Part shown: positions 16,740 through 33,739 of the stretch, piece after piece
Layout: each line of letters starts with the position of its first letter
Numbering within the stretch: the stretch's first letter is position 1
NCBI GenBank assembly: GCA_965263165.1
Contig: OZ253584.1
Span: 186,001 to 250,000, forward strand
Length of the DNA: 64,000 nt
DNA from: SAR202-VII-2 sp965263165
GTDB taxonomy: Bacteria; Chloroflexota; Dehalococcoidia; Lucifugimonadales; SAR202-VII-2
Direction of reading: 5' to 3'
Program-made: the position numbers and the translations under genes
The notes under the pieces: generated by a model
What the model was told of the DNA's origin: nothing
Seen by the model: the letters and a program-made list of their open reading frames with translations, nothing else
Database searches by the model: none

Positions 16740-16770
16740 AAAAGGCCCGCCAGGCTTGGCGGGCCTTTTG
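16740..16770 (+). terminator. Rho-independent terminator
   Basis: AAAAGGCCCGCCA and TGGCGGGCCTTTT form a perfect stem ending in four T. Confidence 0.85.
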
Positions 16771-16774
16771 CCGC

Positions 16775-16802
16775 TTGACACCCTCTCGCCCCATGCTATA
16801 GG
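16775..16802 (+). promoter_or_regulatory. Promoter of amidohydrolase gene
   Basis: TTGACA at 16775-16780, 16-bp spacer, TATAGG. It starts five bases after the preceding terminator, and about 115 bp of leader separate it from the GTG at 16922. Confidence 0.6.
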
Positions 16803-16921
16803 TTCCCTTTGACTCGCCGAACGGGGTTGGCTCTGGTCGCCCAAGCGCCAGGAGGGAACGGCGTCCCTGTTCGTTGGTAATGCCGAGCCGATCGCTGCCG
16901 CCCCATCACGAGGAGGGAACG

Positions 16922-17992
16922 GTGCCTACCATAGATTCAGACGCCCACGTGGTCGAAACCGAACAGACCTGGGACTTCATCGACCCTTCCGACAGCCATC
17001 TCCGGCCCATCATCGTCAGTCCCAAGGACGGCGACGGCCAGAGCTACTGGTTCGTCGACGGCAAGACCAGGGGACTCGCCCGGGGCGCCATTGCCGCCAA
17101 GGGCCTCTCCAACAAGGTCACACGGAAGATGGACACTCCAGTCGCCGCCCGCGAAATGGAGGACATCCCGGCGCGCCTCGCCCATATGGACGAACTCGGC
17201 ATCGACGTCCAGGTCCTCTACCCCACCATCTACATCAACAGGGCCTGCGACCGCGAGGCGACGGACGTTGCTCTGGCCCGCGCCTACAACAGGTGGCTCG
17301 CCAGCATCTGGAAGCAGGCGCCCACCCGCCTCCGCTGGGCCTGCGTGCTGCCTCTCAGCGTCATTGAGGAAGCCATTGCCGAACTCCGGTTCTCCGTCGA
17401 GAACGGCGCCTGCGCCGTCATGGTCCGGGGCATCGAGGGCGACCGCCTCCTGTGCGACCCCTACTTCTTCCCCATCTACGAGGAAGCCGCCCGCCTCAAC
17501 GTTCCCATCGGCGTCCACATTGGCAACTCCAACAACGAAATGAACGACATTCTCGTCAACGACGGCGCCGGCGGCACCTTCTCCCGTCTCCGCCTCATGT
17601 CCGTCGCAGCCTTCCACGCCCTCGTCATGACCGGCGTCCCCAAGATGTTCCCCAACCTCCGCTTCGCCTTCCTCGAGGCCAGCGCCCAATGGGTCCCCTA
17701 CGTCCTCCACGACCTCGTGCGCCGCTTCGACACGCGCGGCAAGCAGTTGGACACCCCCGTCCTCGAGAACTATAAGATATGGGTCTCGTGCCAGACCGAC
17801 GACGACCTCCCCTACGTTCTGAAGTACGCCGGCGAGGAGCACATCGTCACGGGCACCGACTACGGCCACTCAGACCAGTCCAGCGAAATAGAGGCCCTCA
17901 GAAACCTTCGGGCCAAGGGTGAGATCGGCCCCGGCGTCGCCGACAAAATCCTCTTCGACAACCCCAAGGTCCTCTATAACCTGGACGTCTAG
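16922..17992 (+). CDS. ACMSD-type amidohydrolase (PF04909 family)
   Basis: A 356-residue TIM-barrel metal-dependent hydrolase or decarboxylase. From GTG 16922 (after GAGGAGGG) it reads MPTIDSDAHVVETEQTWDFI, matching the starts of the paralogs at 30702, 31811, 35162 and 57437, so the upstream ATG at 16874 is rejected. Metal-site motifs are DSDAHV at strand 1, GVHIGNSNNE around strand 5, FAFLEASAQW at strand 6-7 and the catalytic Asp in GTDYGHSDQ. It is the most divergent of the five: the central loop differs. Substrate unknown; relatives act on carboxylated aromatic or related acids. Confidence 0.82.
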   Translation: MPTIDSDAHVVETEQTWDFIDPSDSHLRPIIVSPKDGDGQSYWFVDGKTRGLARGAIAAKGLSNKVTRKMDTPVAAREMEDIPARLAHMDELGIDVQVLYPTIYINRACDREATDVALARAYNRWLASIWKQAPTRLRWACVLPLSVIEEAIAELRFSVENGACAVMVRGIEGDRLLCDPYFFPIYEEAARLNVPIGVHIGNSNNEMNDILVNDGAGGTFSRLRLMSVAAFHALVMTGVPKMFPNLRFAFLEASAQWVPYVLHDLVRRFDTRGKQLDTPVLENYKIWVSCQTDDDLPYVLKYAGEEHIVTGTDYGHSDQSSEIEALRNLRAKGEIGPGVADKILFDNPKVLYNLDV

Positions 17993-18193
17993 GGCCTGTT
18001 CACACTAGCAGGCTGGATACCGGCCTTGGCTGGAAGGACGACGGCTTTGTCAGGCCACATAAGGTTGATGAAAACGGGTTGGCGCCATAGACCGGCGGGA
18101 ACCTTGGGTTTCCTGAACCCTCCCTGAACGGAGGGTTTTGTTTTGGCCTGTGCCCTCCTTCAGCAGAGGGTCTGTCTTGGCCTGCGCCGCTAT

Positions 18194-18293
18194 CCCGCCC
18201 GCTCCGCCCTCCGACGTTTTCCAGTACAGGGGGACACCCCCTGACCCCCGGCGGGGGCTGCGCCCCCTGCACCCCGCTTGAGGGCAGGGAGGG
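18194..18293 (+). repeat. Dispersed GC-palindrome repeat (type C)
   Basis: Shares CGCCCTCCGACGTTTT, CAGGGGGACACCCCCTG, CCCCCGGCGGGGG and CTGCGCCCCCTGCACCCC with the copies at 12519, 20253 and 33021. This copy is uninterrupted. Confidence 0.75.
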
Positions 18294-18314
18294 GGATTAG
18301 TCGGGGGCAGGGAC

Positions 18315-18694
18315 AGCCTTTGATTGTATGTTGTAACGTTAATCAGCCGAATTTCGGGGTTTGCAGGCACGAAGGCATTACAAAGCCATTACACAGGCGT
18401 TACGAGCCGTTACTAGTGGTTACACAGCCGTTACGGAGCTGTTACTAGTCGTTACTAATCGTTACAGAGCCGGATGGCTCCAAAGAGCCTGTGCCTTACG
18501 ACGGCATTCGCTCCGGTCCCAACCTTCCTCGGACGGTCTTGCCCCTTGGGGTGTTCCCTCAGCGCCCCTGCCACAGGGGGATTCTCTGTGGTTAGCCCCC
18601 AGTACATACGTTATGCGGCAGGCTCCGAGGAGGAGAAGCGGGCCGGGGGCCCACTTCCTAGGGATACTATAGCACACTCGTTCTCTTTTTGCAA
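18315..18694 (-). repeat. Promoter-led 11-bp array element, copy 1
   Basis: Read on the minus strand: TTGCAA (18694-18689), 17-bp spacer, TATAGT (18671-18666), a conserved block (GGCCCGCTTCTC, GGAGCCTGCCGCATA), then about nine units containing GTAAC at 10-11 bp spacing (18370-18470), and the tail CATACAATCAAAGGC. Same layout as the copies at 33194, 37497, 54542 and 56108. An ORF can be drawn through the head but its start is not conserved. Confidence 0.7.
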
Positions 18695-18929
18695 GAGGGG
18701 AATGGGCTCCCCAGATGGATGGTCTTGTTGTAGCCAGACCCTCCTTCAGCGGAGGGTCTGGCTTGGCCTGCGCCGCTATTTCGCCCGCTCCGCCCTCCGA
18801 CGTTTTTTGGGAACGGGGGGGGGACGCTACCTAACCTACCTCGGTAGCAGGGGAAGGTTGGGACAAGGGGACGCGCAACAGCCTTTCGGCAGACTCCATC
18901 CCAGCCCTCGCATGGCGCGGGGAAATGAA

Positions 18930-18958
18930 AAGAGGCCCCAACAAATGCGGGGCCTCTT
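18930..18958. terminator. Bidirectional-looking terminator
   Basis: AGAGGCCCC and GGGGCCTCT pair around ACAAATGC, followed by TTCTCTT. It lies downstream of the minus-strand alcohol dehydrogenase gene. Confidence 0.65.
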
Positions 18959-19021
18959 TCTCTTGGTCAGCGCAGCGACTATAGCTAGCCAGCGCAGAGT
19001 CCATAGTTATAGGCGCAGCGT

Positions 19022-20110
19022 CTACTGATTCGGCCTGATCACCGCCACCATGGCTTCCAGCGTCTCGTGCGACTCGAAGGCCTCGTTGATCTCGTCCAGC
19101 GAAAAATGGTGCGTGATCAACCGCTCCACGGGCGCCTTCACCACCGTGTCCATCGCTTCCATCGACCTGATGATGTACTTGTACGTGGAGCCCACCACCC
19201 CGCTCAGCAGCGCTGCCTTCCGCGTGATCAGCGATGGGTTGATTGGCCTCTCCCCATAGTCGGTGAACTGCCCCACCACCAGGTACCGCCCCCCAAACCG
19301 GATCATGCTCAGACCTTCCTGCACCGCGCTGCCCCCGCCGGAGCACTCCACCACCACCTCCGGCCCGTTGCCCCCCGTCAGCTCCATCACCCGCTCCACG
19401 CGAGCCTCCGGAGTCTCGTACTCGTGGATATTAATGGTGTCGTCGGCGCCCATCTCCTCCGCGAGCCGCAGCCGCTCAGCGGGCGCCCCGATAACAATGA
19501 CCCGCTTGGCCCCCATCACCTTCGCCTGGTTCAGCGCCCCCATGCCAATGGGCCCGGAACCCTGGACCACCACCGTCTCGCCAACCTCGATTCCCCCAAT
19601 CTTGTCGATCCCGTTCATCACCGTGTGGTTGCCGATCACCGCCATCAACGCCCGTTCCGTGGAAAGATCGTCCGGCACCCGGAGCACCCAGGGGTCGTCA
19701 CCCAGATAGAGGTACTGGCTGAAGCCTCCCTGAATGTGGGGCGGCCTGTTTGACGGGATCAGCCCGAAGGTTGGCCGCTCCCGGCACATGTTGCCGATGG
19801 TGCAGTTGTAGCACCGCCCGCACGGCGCCGGCCGGAACACGGCGCGGTCGCCCTCCTTCAGGGGCCTGCCCAGCACGTCCTTTTTCAGGTCCGCGCCCAG
19901 GCTCGCCAGCACCCCGATGTTCTCATGCCCGAAGATGACGGGATGCGGAGCGTTCGGGTTGTGCGTCGCGTGCACGTCCGTGCCGCACACCGCCGCCATC
20001 TCCATCTTCACAAGCCCCGAGCCTCGCGCCACCTCGGGGATGGGGAACTCCTGGATCTCCAGCGGCTTCCCCGCTCCCACGAATACCCCCGCCCTGCTCG
20101 TCTCGGCCAT
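19022..20110 (-). CDS. Zinc-dependent alcohol dehydrogenase (MDR family)
   Basis: A 362-residue medium-chain dehydrogenase. Catalytic zinc ligands are in AAVCGTDVH and FGHENIG; the structural zinc cysteines are in CGRCYNCTIGNMC, with slightly shorter final spacing than usual. The NAD(P)-binding Rossmann motif is VVQGSGPIGMGALNQ. It oxidises an alcohol or polyol to the aldehyde or ketone; substrate unknown. AGGAGG precedes ATG 20110. Transcription runs away from the IS5-type insertion upstream, with about 140 bp between the start and the repeat that holds the IS. Confidence 0.88.
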   Translation of the reverse strand: MAETSRAGVFVGAGKPLEIQEFPIPEVARGSGLVKMEMAAVCGTDVHATHNPNAPHPVIFGHENIGVLASLGADLKKDVLGRPLKEGDRAVFRPAPCGRCYNCTIGNMCRERPTFGLIPSNRPPHIQGGFSQYLYLGDDPWVLRVPDDLSTERALMAVIGNHTVMNGIDKIGGIEVGETVVVQGSGPIGMGALNQAKVMGAKRVIVIGAPAERLRLAEEMGADDTINIHEYETPEARVERVMELTGGNGPEVVVECSGGGSAVQEGLSMIRFGGRYLVVGQFTDYGERPINPSLITRKAALLSGVVGSTYKYIIRSMEAMDTVVKAPVERLITHHFSLDEINEAFESHETLEAMVAVIRPNQ

Positions 20111-20252
20111 TGCGGACCTCCTCCTGACAACTGCGCGTATTCTTGGAGACCCCGCGGGGAAAGTCAAGGAGAACTCCGGGCAACCCCTATCCACCACCTA
20201 ACCGGCGTTGCGGCTCTGGGGGCGCTTTGCTCCGCCAGCGGTTGGCGGTGGC

Positions 20253-20322
20253 TGACGCCGCCATCCGACCCACTCCGCCCTCCAACGTTTCTCTACAGGG
20301 GGACTCCCCCTGTACCCCCGGC
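20253..20322 (+). repeat. Type C repeat, left half, split by IS
   Basis: Carries CGCCCTCCAACGTTT, CAGGGGGACTCCCCCTG and then TACCCCCGGC, where the IS begins. The right half, GGCGGGGGTACAGCC, resumes at 21514. GGC is duplicated on both sides. Confidence 0.75.
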
Positions 20323-21513
20323 GGAGACCTTTGAGCAACTCTGGGTGTAGCCTTCGATTGGTCCGCCAGCACGGAAAAGAAGTTCACGGAACCGCATCCA
20401 GGGCGGTTCAGGCCACCCACTGCGCGTCCCGGTGTGGCGGCTCCCCCGGGACTGCTCCTACACAGTGGTTCAGGCAGCGCAATCAGCCAACTTGGTCATC
20501 CTCCGCAAGTTGTAGGCCATCAGCTTGAACCACATCTCCACGGCGTTGCGTCCCAAACCCCGGTAGCGGACACGGCTATAGCCGTAGCTGCGCTTGAGGG
20601 TGCCGAAGACCTTCTCCACCAACGCCCGCCGCGGACGTATCAACGCGTTGCGTCGCTTCTGCCAATGCGGTAACTCCGGTTGATGCTTGTGGGAACGGTG
20701 CATGATCCGATCGTTGATCCCATGAGACGTGAGCCACCGACGCCGCCTGTTGGACTCATAGGCGCGGTCACCGTACACCGCCACCTCGTCACCGCTCACC
20801 AGCGCATCGGCCACCTCGCTCTCATAGACCTTGGCCGGCGTCAGCATCCCCTTGCGCACCAGCCCCGTCCCTGCATCCACACCCAGATGCACCTTGTAGC
20901 CGAAGTGCGCCCGACTCCCACGGTGGCGCGTCCAGTCAGCATCGGGGTCGGTAGCACTCTTGGCGCCACGTCCCGCAGCGAGGGGTGGACGACGCACTTG
21001 GGCCTCTACCAGCGTGGCGTCCATCAACGTCCCCTCCTTCAATACCAGTCCGCGCTTGTCCAGTTGGACTTCCAGCTCCTTGAAAAGCTCCTCACTCAGC
21101 CCATGCTTGACCAGCTCGGTCCGAAAGCGGCTGATCGTCGAGTAGTCAGGGGTCTCGTCCTGAAGCCCAAGCCCCACAAAGCGACGGAACGATATGCGGT
21201 CTCCGAGTGCCTCTTCCATCTGCGGGTCAGACAGGTTGTACCACTGCTCCAGCAGCAGTACCTTGACCATCATCAACGGAGGATAACTGGGTCTCCCTTC
21301 ATCGGCCGAGTAGACTCCCCCCACCAGAAAGGCGAATCGTTCCCAGTCCACCTCCTCGCCGATTCGCTCCAGACGCTCGTTTCTTCCAAGCGACTGCGGC
21401 AACAGCGATTCTGCTAGTGACGTCTGACCCATCTGACGATGCATCTGTACTCTCCGGACTTCCTCGGATGGCTACATTCTCGCCCCACCTGCCTTGGTTA
21501 CGCAAAGGTCTCC
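20323..21513 (-). mobile_element. IS5-family element, copy 1 (1191 bp)
   Basis: Ends are GGAGACCTTTGAGCAAC and the reverse complement of GGAGACCTTTGCGTAAC (15 of 17 match). Removing the element restores CTGTACCCCC-GGC-GGGGGTACAG, a perfect hairpin whose three-base loop GGC is the target duplication. Copies of the same length occur at 33740-34930 and 53219-54409. Confidence 0.92.
20470..21444 (-). CDS. IS5-family transposase, copy 1
   Basis: A 324-residue DDE transposase. The N-terminal region has the family segment GDRISFRRFVGLGLQDETPD with YSTISRFR; the catalytic Asp residues are in GTLMDATLVEA and VAVYGDRAYES, and the Glu is in VEKVFGTLKRSYGYSRVRY. The same protein is encoded by the other two copies. 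The ATG at 21444 gives MHRQMGQTSLAESLLP; a second Met at position 5 is an alternative start. The intact frame, matching ends and near identity of three copies imply recent activity. A long antisense frame through it is a shadow. Confidence 0.92.
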   Translation of the reverse strand: MHRQMGQTSLAESLLPQSLGRNERLERIGEEVDWERFAFLVGGVYSADEGRPSYPPLMMVKVLLLEQWYNLSDPQMEEALGDRISFRRFVGLGLQDETPDYSTISRFRTELVKHGLSEELFKELEVQLDKRGLVLKEGTLMDATLVEAQVRRPPLAAGRGAKSATDPDADWTRHRGSRAHFGYKVHLGVDAGTGLVRKGMLTPAKVYESEVADALVSGDEVAVYGDRAYESNRRRRWLTSHGINDRIMHRSHKHQPELPHWQKRRNALIRPRRALVEKVFGTLKRSYGYSRVRYRGLGRNAVEMWFKLMAYNLRRMTKLADCAA

Positions 21514-21912
21514 GGCGGGGGTACAGCCCCCTGCGCCCCTGCTCGGCGGCGGTGGCGGGCTTGCGTTGGCGTCGCATTGGGACAGGTGAAGGCTCTCGTT
21601 TGACCGCTGACGGCATTCTCAGCTTCACAGCCGGCGTCGGCGAAGTCGCCAGCTTCGATTCGGTGGTGGATTGCGGGCAACCGGCGCTTGCACACCGGAG
21701 GCGGTCTCGCTATGATGTCGGAGGCGGCGATGCGCCGCTCGCAATATGACGAAGGAGGTGAAGCCGACATACCTAGACAGCCGAGAATGCCAAGTCTTCC
21801 CAACAGTGACTGACGAAATCGTCGTGGGCCCCTGGAATTAAGCCGAAACGCTCTCCTGAAGCGGCCTCGACCCTCCTTTCAGCTTTTGTCTGAAAGTGTG
21901 GGCTGGGGGTGC
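21514..21912. other. Non-coding, right half of type C repeat and rpoB upstream region
   Basis: Begins with the resumed repeat (GGCGGGGGTACAGCCCC). The rest has no supported gene. A 31-codon frame at 21746-21841 lacks a ribosome site. A hairpin (CTTTCAG, loop, CTGAAAG) lies near 21877-21897. Confidence 0.4.
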
Positions 21913-21941
21913 TTGACTTTTGCTTCGCTCCCCTCTACACT
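21913..21941 (+). promoter_or_regulatory. Promoter of rpoB-rpoC
   Basis: TTGACT, 17-bp spacer, TACACT. It would give a leader of about 115 nt before rpoB. No ribosomal protein gene precedes rpoB here, so the operon has its own promoter. Confidence 0.6.
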
Positions 21942-22061
21942 GATCCTGTGCACATGTCCCCGTTACGTATTTCCGCACTTGCGCCGCGTCCCCTCCTCTA
22001 CCGCACATAACCTGTGCCCTCGCTTCCGTTAACCTTTGCTCGTCAAGGAGCGTGAAACGTT

Positions 22062-26021
<3,960 letters not shown>

Positions 26022-26062
26022 ATCAGCCAGCCAAAACGCAGCCAGCCACAGGACAGGAGAAC

Positions 26063-30505
<4,443 letters not shown>

Positions 30506-30532
30506 GCCGCCGCTCCCGAACAGGCTGCAACC

Positions 30533-30562
30533 GAGGGGGTGGGCGCTAGCGCCCACCCCCTC
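30533..30562 (+). terminator. rpoC terminator hairpin
   Basis: A perfect 30-base palindrome (GAGGGGGTGGGCGCT and its complement), followed by CGCCTTT. Confidence 0.75.
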
Positions 30563-30610
30563 CGCCTTTCCCCCCGTCGCCGGCGTCCGGCTGCCCGCCG
30601 GAGCGCAAAA

Positions 30611-30640
30611 TTGACACCCGTGACGGCCCATAGCTATAGT
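30611..30640 (+). promoter_or_regulatory. Promoter of amidohydrolase pair
   Basis: TTGACA, 18-bp spacer, TATAGT, 61 bp before the start at 30702. Confidence 0.65.
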
Positions 30641-30701
30641 GAGGCTCTGCTAGGCTATCCCGCCTACAGTCAGGGTCCAGAGCACTTGGATGGAGGCTCT
30701 C

Positions 30702-31778
30702 ATGCCAGTCATTGATGCTGACGCCCACGTTGACGAGACAGAGGAAACCTGGCAGTACATTGAGGACTCCCTCAAGCAGTACGCGCCCGTAACCCTTCAC
30801 CAGCCCATTGCCGCTCAAGCCGGAGCCCAACCCCAAGGCTACAACCGCTTCTGGTTCTCCGATGGCAGGTTCCTCCTGCGCCGCGTCCGCGACGACGCCC
30901 GCACCCGCACCTCCGTTGAAACCCGTGAACTCTTGGATGTCCCCGCCAGGGTTCGCCACCTCGACGAGCTCGGCATCGACGTCCAGGTCTGCTACCCCAC
31001 CTCGTTCCTCATGCGTTGGAACCCCAACGACCGCGTTGAGCACGCCCTCAGAAAGTCCTACAACCGCTGGATGGGCGCCAAGTGGGCCGAAAGCGGCAAC
31101 CGCATCCGCTGGGTCGCGCTCCTCCCCATGGGCGACATCGACGATGCGGTTCGCGAACTCCACATCGCCAAGGACAACGGGGCCTGCGGCGTCATGCAAA
31201 AGGGCATCGAATTGGGGCGCCGCTCCGCCGCCGACCCCTACTTCTTCCCCCTCTATCAGGCGGCGTCCGACCTCAACATCCCCATCTGCTTCCACACCGG
31301 GACCAGCGACCCTGCCCTCAACAACACCGATGCCCTCACCAACACGTTTCACACCATGATGGCCCCCGTCATCGACGCCTTCCTGGGCCTCTACACCGCC
31401 CGCATCCCCGAAAGGTTCCCCAACCTCCGCTTCGGCTTCATCGAGGCGATGGCCTCCTGGCTCCCCCTGGCCCTCGCAGATCTGCGGGCCAGGGAAGAAC
31501 GCGCCGGTTGGCTGTTCCCAAACCTGGACGTCGTCGACGACCTCGTCAGAGCATCCCGCTTCTACGTGGCCTGCCAGACCGTCGAGGACCTCCCCTACCT
31601 CATCTCGAAGTGCGGTGAAGACAACCTCATCGCTGGCACCGACTACACCCACGCCGACCAGTCATCCGAGATAGAGACGCTCAGCATCATCCGCCGCATG
31701 GGCGACGAAGGGGTCATCACCAGAGAGCAGGCCGCCAAGATTCTGGAGCACAACCCCAAGGCCTTCTACGGCCTGTAG
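30702..31778 (+). CDS. ACMSD-type amidohydrolase
   Basis: A 358-residue TIM-barrel metal hydrolase or decarboxylase starting MPVIDADAHVDETEETWQYI. Metal and catalytic motifs are DADAHVDE, the barrel histidine in ICFHTGTSD, the glutamate in FGFIEAMASW and Asp in AGTDYTHADQSSEIE. YNRWMGAKWAESGNRIRW and DPYFFPLYQAA are shared with the next gene and with 35162 and 57437, showing recent duplication in this family. The GGAGG before ATG 30702 decides this start over an in-frame ATG 12 nt upstream. It is followed after 32 nt by a paralog, likely in the same transcript. Substrate unknown. Confidence 0.85.
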   Translation: MPVIDADAHVDETEETWQYIEDSLKQYAPVTLHQPIAAQAGAQPQGYNRFWFSDGRFLLRRVRDDARTRTSVETRELLDVPARVRHLDELGIDVQVCYPTSFLMRWNPNDRVEHALRKSYNRWMGAKWAESGNRIRWVALLPMGDIDDAVRELHIAKDNGACGVMQKGIELGRRSAADPYFFPLYQAASDLNIPICFHTGTSDPALNNTDALTNTFHTMMAPVIDAFLGLYTARIPERFPNLRFGFIEAMASWLPLALADLRAREERAGWLFPNLDVVDDLVRASRFYVACQTVEDLPYLISKCGEDNLIAGTDYTHADQSSEIETLSIIRRMGDEGVITREQAAKILEHNPKAFYGL

Positions 31779-31810
31779 CCACAATCCATACCCACCCAAG
31801 GAGGCGCGCA

Positions 31811-32884
31811 ATGCCCGTCGTAGACGCAGACGCTCACGTGGACGAATGTGAAGACACCTGGGAGTTCATACCCAAGGGCTACGAGCGCTACAAGCCCTTC
31901 ACCGTGGTGCAAGCTGTCCCAGACCAGGCCACCGGCCAGCCCAGGGGCTACAACCGCTTCTGGTGCATCGACGGCTCCTTTGCCCTCCGCCGCATCCGCA
32001 ACGACGAACGCACCGCCACCGTCGTGGAGACCAGAGAGCTTCGGGACGTCGCCGCCCGCCTGGAGCATATGGACCGGTTGGGCATCCACTACCAGGTCTG
32101 CTACCCCCCCCTCTTCCTCATGACTCCCACGGAGAAGCCGGAAGCCGAGTACGCCCTGACCCACGCCTACAACCGCTGGATGGGCAGCAAATGGGCCGAA
32201 AGCAACAATCGCCTCCGCTGGGTGGCCATGCTTCCCCTCCTCAGCCCCGACAAGGCCATAGAGGAAATGCGCTGGGCCCGCAACAACGGCGCCGTGGGCA
32301 TCTCCAAGAAGGGAGTCGAATGCGGCGACCGCATCGCCAGCGACCCCTACTTCTTCCCCATCTACCAGGAAGCGCAGGACCTGGACCTGCCCGTCTGCTT
32401 CCACGTTGGCGTCGGCAGGGCCGAGTGGATGGACACCAACTTCAAGCACCTCAACCCCTGGTTCATCTCTCTCTCCGCCATCGACGCCTTCCTCTCCCTG
32501 GTGCTGGGCAACATCCCCGACAAGTTCCCCAAGCTCCGCTTCGGCTTCATCGAGGCCATGTCTTCCTGGATACCCTACGCCCTCTCCGACCTCCGGGCCC
32601 GCGACGAGCGCACCCAGTGGCTTCAGCCCTTCAACATGAAGTCCAACATCTTCGACGAAGGCAACTTCTTCGTCGCATGCCAGACCGTCGAGGACCTGCC
32701 CTACATCATGAAATACACCGGAGACGGCTGCCTCGTCGCCGGCACCGACTACACCCACGCCGACCAATCCGCTGAGATCGAAACCCTCAACATCATCAAG
32801 CGCATGGGCGACGACGGCTATATCTCCCAAGAGCAGGCCCGCAAGATACGGGAGGACAACGGCCTCAAGCTGTATGGCCTCTAG
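31811..32884 (+). CDS. ACMSD-type amidohydrolase
   Basis: A 357-residue paralog of the preceding gene: MPVVDADAHVDECEDTWEFI, VCFHVGVGRAE, FGFIEAMSSWIPYALSDLRA and AGTDYTHADQSAEIETLNII. AAGGAGG lies upstream at good spacing. The pair was probably formed by tandem duplication and then diverged, since the N-terminal substrate loop (VVQAVPDQATGQPRGYNRFW) differs. Its stop codon TAG overlaps the CTAG at which a dispersed element begins. Cytoplasmic, with no signal peptide. The substrate cannot be read from the sequence. Confidence 0.85.
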   Translation: MPVVDADAHVDECEDTWEFIPKGYERYKPFTVVQAVPDQATGQPRGYNRFWCIDGSFALRRIRNDERTATVVETRELRDVAARLEHMDRLGIHYQVCYPPLFLMTPTEKPEAEYALTHAYNRWMGSKWAESNNRLRWVAMLPLLSPDKAIEEMRWARNNGAVGISKKGVECGDRIASDPYFFPIYQEAQDLDLPVCFHVGVGRAEWMDTNFKHLNPWFISLSAIDAFLSLVLGNIPDKFPKLRFGFIEAMSSWIPYALSDLRARDERTQWLQPFNMKSNIFDEGNFFVACQTVEDLPYIMKYTGDGCLVAGTDYTHADQSAEIETLNIIKRMGDDGYISQEQARKIREDNGLKLYGL

Positions 32885-33020
32885 GGATGCTCTGAACAAG
32901 CCGCCGGAGACGCGCCGCGCACCGCGGCAACCCTCCCCTCCCTGCCCCCTAGTACGGGGCGGGGGCAGGCTAGGAAGCGTCCCAACGCTCTAGGTGGGAA
33001 AACGTCGCCGCCGCCGTTCC

Positions 33021-33115
33021 TCAAGCGGGGTGCAGGGGGCGCAGCCCCCGCCGGGGGTACAGCGTGTCCCCCTGTTTCCAAAAACGTTGGAGGGTGGGCC
33101 GGTGGGACAACGGCG
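33021..33115 (-). repeat. Dispersed GC-palindrome repeat (type C), reversed
   Basis: The reverse complement matches 12519-12606 with CCCCCGGCGGGGG and CTGCGCCCCCTGCACCCC; the first hairpin is extended (CAGGGGGACACGCTGTACCC). Uninterrupted copy. Confidence 0.75.
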
Positions 33116-33193
33116 CACGCCAAAGCAGACCCTCCGCTGAAGGAGGGCGCAGGCCAAGACAAATCCCTCCGTCCAGGTTATACCCCACCCCCC

Positions 33194-33578
33194 TTGCAAA
33201 ATACGAACGAGTGTGCTATAGTATCCCCATGAAGTCAGCCGACAGCCCGCTTCTCTTTCTCGGAGCCTGCCGCATACAGACTGCACTGGAGGCTAAACAC
33301 AGAGAATCCCCCTGCGGCAGGGGCGCTGAGGGAACAACCCAAGGAGCAAGACCCTCCGAGGAAGGCTGGGACCGGAGCCAATGCCGTTGTAAGGCACAGG
33401 CTCTTCGGAGCCATCCCGCTCCATTACGGTTCCGTTACGGTTCGTTACGGAGCCATTACAGTTCCTTTACGGTTCCCTTACGGATTCTTTACGGCTCGTT
33501 ACGCCCTATTACGCCTTTGTTACGGCCCCGTGCCTACATCCACCGAAATCCGGCTGATAACGACATACAATCAAAGGC
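33194..33578 (+). repeat. Promoter-led 11-bp array element, copy 2
   Basis: TTGCAA (33194-33199), 17-bp spacer, TATAGT (33217-33222); a conserved block of about 190 bp; then ten units built on TTACGG at 10-11 bp intervals (33421-33529); then CCGTGCC, CGGCTGATAA and the tail CATACAATCAAAGGC. The array is the variable part among copies. Confidence 0.75.
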
Positions 33579-33739
33579 GGCGCCTCCCCCTCGGGGGAAG
33601 GCTGGGAAGCGTCCCCCGGCATGCGCCTGCATCGCAGTGCCTCGCTCGCGGCTTGTTCAGAGATTCCCTGGGCATACTTTCCAGGGACGTTGTTCCAGAC
33701 GCGGGCAGAGAGAATCCTCCCTAACCTTCTCCCGTAGCT

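Larger units (their letters stand above)
17993..18929. other. Non-coding repeat-rich interval
   Basis: About 940 bp without a credible gene. It holds a type C palindrome repeat (18194-18293), a promoter-led 11-bp array element in reverse orientation (18315-18694), a strong hairpin at 18736-18761 (CAGACCCTCC pairing with GGAGGGTCTG), a partial type C copy near 18776-18830 and a type D fragment near 18870-18905 (ACGCGCAACAGCC). Confidence 0.6.
32885..33733. other. Non-coding repeat-rich interval
   Basis: Starts immediately at the amidohydrolase stop with GGATGCTCTGAACAAGCC and ends near 33655-33675 with GGCTTGTTCAGAGATTCCCT, its inverted counterpart. Between them are a reversed type C repeat (33021-33115), the element at 33194-33578 and type B hairpin pieces. 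No gene supported. Confidence 0.6.

Noticed and set aside
20680..21417. 245-codon plus-strand frame inside each IS5-type copy
   Set aside because: Antisense shadow of the transposase gene, with no protein-like features.
21746..21841. 31-codon frame upstream of rpoB
   Set aside because: No ribosome site before the ATG and no recognisable family; kept only as a remark.
33421..33529. Array of short repeats that might be a CRISPR
   Set aside because: Units are about 11 bp with no 25-40 bp spacers, and no cas genes are in the window.
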